This document shows, piece by piece, positions 1 through 5,247 of a stretch of DNA of 6,525 nucleotides. Each line of letters starts with the position of its first letter. Positions within the stretch are counted from its first letter, which is position 1. Position numbers and translations under genes: made by a program. The notes under the pieces were generated by a model. That model was not told the DNA's origin, ran no database searches, and saw only the letters and a program-made list of their open reading frames with translations. This stretch comes from an uncultured Bacilli bacterium (GTDB taxonomy: Bacteria; Bacillota_I; Bacilli_A; RF39; UBA660), in NCBI GenBank assembly GCA_934086815.1, contig CAKOIM010000033.1, positions 1-6,525 on the forward strand, read 5' to 3'.

Positions 1-80
1 TTCGCCTTTTTATTATATACTTCAAAAACACCCCGTCAAGACATTCGACAAAACTAGTTATTTTTCGCTATAAAATATAT
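1..80. other. Left-edge non-coding stretch
   Basis: I see no gene here. The stretch lies beyond the terminator of the leftmost gene. It is AT-rich apart from a more GC-rich patch at about 30-56 that contains CACCCCGTCAAGACATTCGA. A patch of this composition could be the edge of a repeat, an insertion sequence end or the control region of an unseen neighbour. Nothing in the window decides between these. Confidence 0.3.
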
Positions 81-105
81 AAAAAAGCTATATTTCTATA
101 ACTTT
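81..105 (-). terminator. Rho-independent terminator of the fem-like operon
   Basis: On the minus strand a nine-pair stem (105-97 with 92-84, one T-G wobble) closes on a GAAA tetraloop and runs into six T (86-81). The stem begins within the TAA stop codon (106-104) of the upstream aminoacyltransferase gene. The stem is mostly A-T but long, and its position right at the gene end makes it convincing. Confidence 0.7.
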
Positions 106-1360
106 ATTTGATTTTTTTTAATATTTTATATATCTTTAAAGCTTGATTATAACCAAAGTATACTAATGGATTTATTACATAATCAAACTCCCCGATAAGT
201 TCAATAATTTCTGGATTAAATCCTTTCTTTATTTCATAAATATTATAATATGGGCTTTCTTTTCTAGTATCTCCGGATATTCCATAAAAATTAACATAAG
301 TCAATTTCTTTTCTAATGTATCTTTAATATGAGCATTATAATAGGCATATTTTGGATTAAACTCCTTATACACGCTATTAGTGCCACTCATAAAAGTTAT
401 ACCTTCATCTGCGATAAACACTGACATTAAAGCTCCAATAGGAATCTCTTCATTACTCTTTTTTAAAGACTTAGCTTCCTCTAATTGTAAAGTTAACTTT
501 CTTACTTTATTTTCTAACTCACTTTCACGTCTTTTAATTTTATCCCCAACATTTATTTTTTTCATTTCTTGTTTTAACTTATTTAATTCATTCTTAGCAT
601 TATCTAAAGCATTATAAGTATACTCATGATAAAGGGAAGTATCTATATAAGCTAAATATAATGTTATATAATCTTTTAATAATAAATATTGTTCTTTATA
701 ATAACTTTCAGGTCTTACAATAAAGTTTTTACTATTTCCAGTTTCATTTAACAACTTTGTGAATATATCTATATCATTTTCATCTATTTTCTTTACTCTT
801 ACTCCCATATCTTCAGTTTTTATGATATTTTTCTTTACACTCTTAGTAAAACTATTTAAAGTTTCATTATAAGTATCTTTTAATTTAAATCTACATAAAA
901 ACCTAGGTTGAAGTGTTTCAAAATTTTGCGTAAACCCCAAGTGCTTAAAACCTAACTTTTTAAAATTAAAATATACTTCTTTACCGACTTCTTCTTTAAT
1001 ATTACCTTCGCTATCTCGCACATTTAAAATTACATTTGGATCTACTTTTAACATAAATCCATGATTATCTTTAACATATTTTATTACTAATTCATGAAAT
1101 TCTTTTAATAATTTAAAATCAGTTACATCTAGTAAATAGCCTCGTGGAGAATAAAATAAACTTTGATTTAAAGGCATTCTTTTTTGAAGCAACATAGTTA
1201 CTCCGATTAAAGTATTTTTATCATATACTCCGACTAAATGAGTTACCCAGCCTGTCTTACTTTTCAATTTTCCCCAATTAGGTAATTGATATATAGAAAT
1301 ATATTTATTTTTTAAAGCAAAATCTAAATATGTTTTTTCATCCAAAATTTCTAATTTCAT
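104..1360 (-). CDS. FemA/FemB/MurM-family peptidoglycan bridge aminoacyltransferase (second of pair)
   Basis: This protein of 418 residues has the usual length of FemABX proteins. The family transfers amino acids from aminoacyl-tRNA to the stem-peptide lysine (or bridge residue) of lipid II, at the cytoplasmic face of the membrane. Seen in the sequence: an N-terminal GNAT-like half with YSPRGYLLD at 70-78, QPRF at 151-154 and a basic SFTKSVKKN segment near 170-178. A charged coiled coil follows at about 248-303, the helical arm typical of FemA and MurM. The second half ends in the family signature IGEFDYVINP at 389-398 and a basic tail. The start ATG at 1360 overlaps the stop of the preceding gene (TAATG). 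It is preceded by GGAGAAG, which is encoded in the last codons of that gene, so translation is probably coupled. The residue added and the substrate order cannot be told from sequence. The family call is very secure; the exact role within FemABX is not. Confidence 0.93.
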   Translation of the reverse strand: MKLEILDEKTYLDFALKNKYISIYQLPNWGKLKSKTGWVTHLVGVYDKNTLIGVTMLLQKRMPLNQSLFYSPRGYLLDVTDFKLLKEFHELVIKYVKDNHGFMLKVDPNVILNVRDSEGNIKEEVGKEVYFNFKKLGFKHLGFTQNFETLQPRFLCRFKLKDTYNETLNSFTKSVKKNIIKTEDMGVRVKKIDENDIDIFTKLLNETGNSKNFIVRPESYYKEQYLLLKDYITLYLAYIDTSLYHEYTYNALDNAKNELNKLKQEMKKINVGDKIKRRESELENKVRKLTLQLEEAKSLKKSNEEIPIGALMSVFIADEGITFMSGTNSVYKEFNPKYAYYNAHIKDTLEKKLTYVNFYGISGDTRKESPYYNIYEIKKGFNPEIIELIGEFDYVINPLVYFGYNQALKIYKILKKIK

Positions 1361-2583
1361 TATCTTCTCCGTAATTTTCTATAAATCTTTAACATTATAG
1401 GTAATATTTTATATAATAATTTATTATTTACTAAATCAAACTCCCCGATAAATTCAATATATTCATCGCCAAATTTTTTCTTAAAATCGTGTAGTTTAGC
1501 CAAGTTTTTATATTTTGTATTAGGATCCCCTGGAGTACCAAATAAATCAAAGAACTCATAACCATTATTATAAGCATCTTTAATAGCTTCATAATAACTT
1601 CTTGTTACTGCAAATGTTAAATTTGCTAATTCATCACTCCCAATATATAAACTCCAAGCTCTATTTTTGGTATATGTGCAAATTAACGAACATACTACTA
1701 ATTCTTTTTCTTTAATATTTGCAAACACATTTTTTTCTTTTTCTAATCTAGCAATTTTATTTTTTATATCAGCTTCTTTTTTCTTTGATACTTTTAATTC
1801 TTCCTTTAATTTATTTATTTCTAAATCTATATTTTTTAATAATTCATGAGGCATAATACTTACATTAAAATACTTCATTGTATTATCTTGCATTTCTTTT
1901 GTAAATATTTCATAATACTCTTTACTATGGGGATCAAAACCATCTTTACTACTATTACTTTGAATTAATCGATAAAAATCTTTCACATTATTATCATTAT
2001 CTATTTTTAAATTATAATTTTCACTTCTTTTAACAGACTTCAAAAAAGACTTACTAAATACTTTTTCAATTTCTTCCCATGGTCTTTTTAAATTAATTCT
2101 AAATGTATAACGAGGTTGATTTCCTTCATATAATTTATAAAAACCAGTATGCTTAAACCCTAGACTTAACATATAATCATAAAGCTCATAATTATTATTG
2201 CCATTATCTACTTTTTCACCATTTTCATCAATGTCTTGATATTTAATGTCCGGATCAAACTTTATATATATTATTTTATTATCATGCATATATTTTTTTA
2301 AATAATTGGTAAATTCTCTAATTACTTCTTTATTAGAATAATCTAAAATAAATCCTCTCGGTGCATAACCATAACTATAATTTAAAGGTGTTTTTTTTAA
2401 TAAAACTAAGCACGTAGCAACTAAATTTCCTTCATCATCTTCCATTCCAATATACTTAGGTATTTGCCTTTTAGCTTGGCGACAAAATTCACCCCATCCA
2501 TAACTTTGTAAAAAATGAGCTTTAGGATGATTATTTTCAAATTCTTTATACTTTTCTATTTCTACATTTTCTATAAATTTCAT
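1360..2583 (-). CDS. FemA/FemB/MurM-family peptidoglycan bridge aminoacyltransferase (first of pair)
   Basis: From the preferred start this protein has 407 residues. It belongs to the FemABX family, which builds the interpeptide bridge on lipid II using aminoacyl-tRNA. Seen features: LQSYGWGEF at 25-33, YAPRGFILDY at 73-82, QPRYTFRINL at 156-165, a lysine/glutamate-rich coiled-coil arm at about 247-290, FFDLFGTPGDP at 344-354 and IGEFDLVNNKLLYK at 379-392. An in-frame ATG lies 54 bases upstream (2637), but those extra codons include a good AGGAGA ribosome binding site eight bases before the ATG at 2583, so I start there. It is the first gene of a two-gene operon with a diverged paralog, like femA-femB or murM-murN. 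That arrangement suggests successive additions to one bridge, which is inference. Confidence 0.92.
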   Translation of the reverse strand: MKFIENVEIEKYKEFENNHPKAHFLQSYGWGEFCRQAKRQIPKYIGMEDDEGNLVATCLVLLKKTPLNYSYGYAPRGFILDYSNKEVIREFTNYLKKYMHDNKIIYIKFDPDIKYQDIDENGEKVDNGNNNYELYDYMLSLGFKHTGFYKLYEGNQPRYTFRINLKRPWEEIEKVFSKSFLKSVKRSENYNLKIDNDNNVKDFYRLIQSNSSKDGFDPHSKEYYEIFTKEMQDNTMKYFNVSIMPHELLKNIDLEINKLKEELKVSKKKEADIKNKIARLEKEKNVFANIKEKELVVCSLICTYTKNRAWSLYIGSDELANLTFAVTRSYYEAIKDAYNNGYEFFDLFGTPGDPNTKYKNLAKLHDFKKKFGDEYIEFIGEFDLVNNKLLYKILPIMLKIYRKLRRR

Positions 2584-2589
2584 AAGGAT

Positions 2590-2595
2590 TCTCCT
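2590..2595 (-). promoter_or_regulatory. Ribosome binding site fixing the start at 2583
   Basis: On the minus strand AGGAGA lies six bases before ATG 2583. It falls inside the reading frame of the longer alternative (start 2637), where it would code for Arg-Arg. This argues that the longer N-terminus is not translated. Confidence 0.75.
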
Positions 2596-2605
2596 ATCTA
2601 TAAAG

Positions 2606-2634
2606 AGTTTATCACAACATATTCTTTTTAACAA
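2606..2634 (-). promoter_or_regulatory. Candidate promoter of the fem-like operon
   Basis: On the minus strand TTGTTA (2634-2629) is followed after 17 bases by TAAACT (2611-2606), preceded by TGA, giving an extended -10 pattern. Each hexamer matches the vegetative consensus at four of six places. Transcription would start near 2600, leaving a leader of under 20 bases that still contains the ribosome binding site. The position fits; the match is only moderate. Confidence 0.4.
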
Positions 2635-2676
2635 CACACTCTACATTTAGTTTGACAAAATTATATTAATTAATGC

Positions 2677-2704
2677 AAAAAATAGAAAGCATTTTTACTT
2701 TCTA
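2677..2704 (-). terminator. Rho-independent terminator after the tandem membrane-protein genes
   Basis: On the minus strand TAGAAAG (2704-2698) pairs perfectly with CTTTCTA (2689-2683) around an eight-base loop, then six T follow (2682-2677). The first stem arm starts with the TAG stop codon of the gene it ends. The stem is short and AT-rich but well placed. It separates the membrane-protein operon from the fem-like operon. Confidence 0.6.
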
Positions 2705-2743
2705 CTGTGTAATTTTTTGTCCATCTTTAGTTATAATTGTAAA
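2698..2743. repeat. 46-bp perfect direct repeat, copy 1
   Basis: The 46 bases here are identical to 3324-3369. They cover the last 13 codons, the stop and the first bases after the stop of the two paralogous membrane-protein genes. The identity is far higher than in the middle of the genes. Confidence 0.95.
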
Positions 2744-3316
2744 TGCAGCTCCAGGTTCAGAACTTCCAATATCGCCACTAGAAGGAGTATAAACCAATAT
2801 ATCATCCACTTCGTATTTTTCAAGTGGCTTATTAACTGTTAATGCTAATTTTCCATTTATTATTTCTCCATTATAAACTTTACCGGTTTCTGTTATAACT
2901 AATATTGAAAAATAAGTTGCTGCTACATTATTTATTCCTTTAATTCTTTTAATATTATTTATTTCTGTATATTTATTCATCTTTTGTTCATTCGGTAAAT
3001 CATAAATATAAGCATCTGTATTTTCCATTATACTTAATTGATAATATAGATAACCATCTTCTACCAAATAGGCTTCTATCCATGGTTCAGAATTTGCAGA
3101 TGTAGTATTATTTACTGCAATTATGTACCTATCATTTATATCTATTTGATTTTCTTTTATTTCTTCTGTTTTTTCTTCAGTATTTATGTTTTCTTCAATT
3201 TTATCTTCCGGTTTATTTAACACCTTATGATATACAATAAACCCAACTAAACCTAAACTTACTAAAAGCAATACTACAATCAACACTATAACCCCTGCAT
3301 TACTTTTCTTTGCCAT
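2702..3316 (-). CDS. Single-pass membrane protein of unknown function, tandem paralog (downstream copy)
   Basis: I do not recognise a named family for this 204-residue protein. A short basic N-terminus (MAKKSN) is followed by a strongly hydrophobic segment at about 8-29 and then a charged, glutamate/lysine-rich linker to about 60. This suggests a membrane anchor with the rest outside the cell. The outer part looks beta-rich, with short motifs such as LVEDGYLYYQL (84-94), NIKRIKG (121-127), VITETGKVY (140-148) and FTIITKDGQKITQ at the very C-terminus. The neighbour upstream (3972-3328) is a clear paralog with the same layout. It starts 11 bases after that gene's stop, behind AAAGGA, so the two are surely co-transcribed. 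No cysteines are present, unlike the paralog. Function is not predictable; an envelope-associated role is the most that can be inferred. Confidence 0.85.
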   Translation of the reverse strand: MAKKSNAGVIVLIVVLLLVSLGLVGFIVYHKVLNKPEDKIEENINTEEKTEEIKENQIDINDRYIIAVNNTTSANSEPWIEAYLVEDGYLYYQLSIMENTDAYIYDLPNEQKMNKYTEINNIKRIKGINNVAATYFSILVITETGKVYNGEIINGKLALTVNKPLEKYEVDDILVYTPSSGDIGSSEPGAAFTIITKDGQKITQ

Positions 3317-3328
3317 GTTTATCCTTTC
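3212..3328. repeat. N-terminal-coding direct repeat, copy 1
   Basis: These 117 bases align without gaps to 3868-3984, with about a dozen differences. They cover the ribosome binding site, start codon and membrane segment of the downstream paralog, and show recent or homogenised tandem duplication. Confidence 0.85.
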
Positions 3329-3369
3329 TACTGTGTAATTTTTTGTCCATCTTTAGTTATAATTGTAAA
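3324..3369. repeat. 46-bp perfect direct repeat, copy 2
   Basis: This is the partner of 2698-2743. Here the end of the repeat also feeds the ribosome binding site (AAAGGA) of the downstream gene, whereas in copy 1 the same bases form the first arm of the terminator. Confidence 0.95.
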
Positions 3370-3972
3370 AGGAGATTCACAACTATAACCCTCGATGCAT
3401 CCCGTTTTAGGACCATAATCTAAAATATCTTCGACTTCATAGTTTTTAAAAGTATTATCTAAATCATGATTAATTTTTCCGTCATTTCCAACATAAATAC
3501 TATAAACTTTACCTTCTTTGGTAATAGCTAATATATTAAAATCAACAGAAGTTGATATAGTATTAGTTCCTTTAATACGTTTAATATTTTTAAGTTTCGT
3601 ATATTTTTGTAACTTTGGTTCTTCTTCAGAACTTGTTGGTAAATCCATAGTATATTCATATATATTTTCCGTTATAGGTATAAACTTTATCTTATAGTAT
3701 AAGTAACCATCTTCTAGTAAAAATAATTGTAATCTTAATTTTAAAACTTTATCTTTATCATATGCGTTATCTAGTGCATAAGCAACTTTATCCTTTAGAT
3801 CAATTTTATTATCCTCTTTTTCATCTTTTTTATCTTCTATTTTATTTTCCACATTTTTTATTTCTTCTTTATTTAACACCTTATCGTATATAATAAATCC
3901 ACCTAAACCTAAACTTACTAATAACAATACTACAATCAACACTATAACCCCAACACTACTTTTCTTTTCCAT
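3328..3972 (-). CDS. Single-pass membrane protein of unknown function, tandem paralog (upstream copy)
   Basis: This 214-residue protein belongs to no family I can name. The basic start MEKKSS and the hydrophobic segment at about 8-29 are nearly identical to the downstream paralog. A lysine/glutamate/aspartate-rich linker runs to about 60, followed by a probably beta-rich outer part. Motifs shared with the paralog are LLEDGYLYYKI, NIKRIKG, AITKEGKVY, the YEVEDIL/YEVDDIL segment and an identical last 13 residues starting FTIITKDGQ. It differs by a cysteine pair at 192 and 198 (CIEGYSC) just before the conserved C-terminal strand, which could form a small disulfide loop if the domain is extracellular. 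It is the first gene of its operon, behind an extended -10 promoter in the 33-base gap and an AAAGGG ribosome binding site. Topology and paralogy are well supported; function is open. Confidence 0.87.
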   Translation of the reverse strand: MEKKSSVGVIVLIVVLLLVSLGLGGFIIYDKVLNKEEIKNVENKIEDKKDEKEDNKIDLKDKVAYALDNAYDKDKVLKLRLQLFLLEDGYLYYKIKFIPITENIYEYTMDLPTSSEEEPKLQKYTKLKNIKRIKGTNTISTSVDFNILAITKEGKVYSIYVGNDGKINHDLDNTFKNYEVEDILDYGPKTGCIEGYSCESPFTIITKDGQKITQ

Positions 3973-3984
3973 GTTTACCCTTTC
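3868..3984. repeat. N-terminal-coding direct repeat, copy 2
   Basis: This is the partner of 3212-3328, covering the start region and membrane segment of the upstream paralog. The sequence further upstream carries a promoter, while in copy 1 it is the end of the preceding gene. Confidence 0.85.
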
Positions 3985-3991
3985 ATCATAA

Positions 3992-3999
3992 ATTATACC
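3992..3999 (-). promoter_or_regulatory. Extended -10 promoter of the tandem membrane-protein operon
   Basis: On the minus strand TATAAT (3997-3992) is a perfect -10 hexamer preceded by TGG, the extended -10 form. No good -35 element is visible 17 bases upstream, which extended -10 promoters tolerate. It sits in the 33-base gap after the collagen-like gene, so the membrane-protein pair is probably transcribed independently. Start of transcription would be near 3985, giving a very short leader. Confidence 0.55.
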
Positions 4000-4005
4000 A
4001 TGAAT

Positions 4006-4593
4006 TTATATATTATAATATAATTTTTTAAAAATTAAATTTATATTGGAAAATTTTACATTTGAAGATAATTGATCTCCCAAAACACTAACAAAAACAC
4101 TATATTTTGTATCATTTTCTATTCTTAGTAGTGATGTTTGGTAAAAATGCATGACTTTTCCTTCATCTTGCTCTAATTTAAAATACAAATCTTTAATTGA
4201 TGTCTTATTTTCATCTTGTAAGTAAATAATTCCTCCATGGGTATTGTCCGCACCACTTATAAAACTTGCCATAGTTATTTCGTAAATACCTGGCTTTATT
4301 AATATTTCATGTTCGTTCAAAATTTCAAAATTATCATTAGGATTAGGAATTAACCATGGTTCAGAAATAGTAAGTAAGCCCTCTTCTTTGGTATCCATAT
4401 ATGATGTATAAAACATACTTTCTACTGAAGAAGGAAAGTTTATAGCATCTTCTCCTTTTTCTCCTTGAGGCCCTTGTTCTCCCATTCTTCCCTCCGGACC
4501 GGTTGGCCCAACTAAAGTACATATTAAACCCAAATCTAAAAGATTATTTCTTAATTTTTGCTTTTCCTTTATTTGCTTGCATATATCTTTCAT
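4006..4593 (-). CDS. Short collagen-like protein with C1q/BclA-like C-terminal head
   Basis: This 195-residue protein has three parts. A leader (1-28) carries cysteines at 5 and 25 and the segment LLDLGLICTLV. Seven Gly-X-Y triplets follow (29-49, GPTGPEGRMG...), too few for a long stalk but typical of a trimerising collagen tract. The last 138 residues (58-195) form a beta-rich head with GIYEI, DNTHGGIIYLQDEN and a C-terminal NLIFKK strand. The head and leader are clearly homologous to those of the larger gene at 6143-5229. No signal peptide or sorting motif is visible, as in spore-surface BclA-type proteins, which are made in the mother cell. The ATG at 4593 follows GGAGTGG. The upstream sequence fits AC-N16-CATANNNTA. 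The collagen-like call is secure; spore localisation is inferred, and a phage fibre or cell-surface role is the alternative. Confidence 0.88.
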   Translation of the reverse strand: MKDICKQIKEKQKLRNNLLDLGLICTLVGPTGPEGRMGEQGPQGEKGEDAINFPSSVESMFYTSYMDTKEEGLLTISEPWLIPNPNDNFEILNEHEILIKPGIYEITMASFISGADNTHGGIIYLQDENKTSIKDLYFKLEQDEGKVMHFYQTSLLRIENDTKYSVFVSVLGDQLSSNVKFSNINLIFKKLYYNI

Positions 4594-4611
4594 TATACCA
4601 CTCCATATTGT

Positions 4612-4641
4612 TAATATATGTTGCTTTTAAAATATTGTCAT
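4612..4641 (-). promoter_or_regulatory. Promoter of the short collagen-like gene: SigK-like, overlapping a vegetative-like match
   Basis: On the minus strand AC (4638-4637) is followed after 16 bases by CATATATTA (4620-4612), matching the SigK consensus AC-N16/17-CATANNNTA. The same place also reads as ATGACA (4641-4636), 17 bases, TATATT (4618-4613), five of six matches in both hexamers for a vegetative sigma factor. Sequence alone cannot choose. The SigK reading gains weight because the paralogous gene at 6143 has the same spacing but no decent vegetative match. Confidence 0.5.
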
Positions 4642-4669
4642 TTACTTTAATTAGGTAATTTGATACAAT
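4641..4669 (+). promoter_or_regulatory. Candidate promoter of the LemA-like gene
   Basis: TTTACT (4641-4646), a 17-base spacer ending in TGA, then TACAAT (4664-4669) form an extended -10 promoter with five of six matches in the -10. Transcription would begin near 4676, only about nine bases before the ATG and right at the GGTGAT ribosome binding site, so the leader would be minimal. Its -35 shares a base with the divergent promoter of the collagen-like gene, so the two may compete. Confidence 0.45.
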
Positions 4670-4684
4670 TATTATGGTGATTAT

Positions 4685-5224
4685 ATGAAAATATTTGAAA
4701 TAATATTAGTATTAATTATTATTACTGGCTCGTTAGCTATAATTTACGCTATTATATATAATAACTTAGTAAGTTATAAATTAAAGATAGAAAAAGCTGA
4801 AGGAATAATTGATGAGAGTTTAAGAGCAAAATATGATTCAATTTGTATTCTTAATAATATGATTAAAAAAGTAATAACTAAGAAAGATTATTTAAAAGAA
4901 TACATAGAATTAAAGGATAAAAGAATTACTAACTATGATCTAGATCGCAAACTAACCGAAGCATATAATATTATTTTAGATGTAAAAAATGATTATAAAG
5001 AATTTGATACTAAAGAATTTAATACTGAGATAAGAAAGATTAATAGATTAAATGAAACGTTAACTTCATGTAAAACTTATTACAACAAGAATACTAGTGA
5101 ATTAAATCAATTGATTAGAAAAATACCCACTAATTTTGTGGCCAAAATTAATGGCTATAAAATTAAACCCTTTTTTGATGGTAAAAATATGCAAGATGCA
5201 GTCTTAGATGACTTTAAACTATAA
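4685..5224 (+). CDS. LemA-like membrane protein
   Basis: This 179-residue protein has the layout and length of the LemA family. One N-terminal membrane segment lies at about 4-26, directly followed by YNNLVSYKLKIEKAEGIID (25-43), resembling the LemA start YN-LV-x-x-K/R. Then come LRAKYDSI (46-53) and a long helical region with a second helix pair. The end, IPTNFVAKINGYKIKPFFD (147-165), is the family's FP-N-ia-g--gfk--pyFe signature. LemA proteins have a short outside tail, one membrane helix and a helical bundle. Their biochemical role is unclear, although some sit beside membrane proteases. No such partner is present here: the gene has its own promoter and terminator and is flanked by collagen-like genes on the other strand. 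GGTGAT lies just before the ATG. The middle has diverged from typical members, so I call it LemA-like and give no gene symbol. Confidence 0.8.
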   Translation: MKIFEIILVLIIITGSLAIIYAIIYNNLVSYKLKIEKAEGIIDESLRAKYDSICILNNMIKKVITKKDYLKEYIELKDKRITNYDLDRKLTEAYNIILDVKNDYKEFDTKEFNTEIRKINRLNETLTSCKTYYNKNTSELNQLIRKIPTNFVAKINGYKIKPFFDGKNMQDAVLDDFKL

Positions 5225-5247
5225 AATCCTAAACGTGGATTTTTTTT
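5223..5247 (+). terminator. Rho-independent terminator of the LemA-like gene, overlapping the converging gene
   Basis: AAAATCC (5223-5229) pairs perfectly with GGATTTT (5237-5243) across a seven-base loop, and the T run continues to 5247. The stem starts inside the TAA stop of the LemA-like gene. The loop and second arm encode the last residues and TAG stop (5231-5229) of the minus-strand collagen-like gene. On the minus strand the hairpin is followed only by TTTTATAGTTT including stem bases, so it may work less well in that direction. Confidence 0.75.

Noticed and set aside
381..617. Open plus-strand frame of 78 codons
   Set aside because: It is antisense to the coiled-coil region of a secure FemABX gene. 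The Phe/Ser/Leu-rich product is the mirror of Lys/Glu-rich codons, and it has no proper ribosome binding site.
1667..1849. Open plus-strand frame of 60 codons
   Set aside because: It is antisense to the coiled-coil arm of the other FemABX gene, with the same Phe/Ser-rich mirror composition and no support.
2584..2637. N-terminal extension of the first fem-like gene to ATG 2637
   Set aside because: The extension contains the ribosome binding site and the candidate promoter, and its residues do not fit the family start. ATG 2583 is better.
4009..4022. Perfect 14-bp palindrome of A and T at the end of the short collagen-like gene
   Set aside because: It consists only of A-T pairs, lies within the last codons and is not followed by a T run on the minus strand. 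Chance is likely in such AT-rich DNA, so I do not call a terminator.
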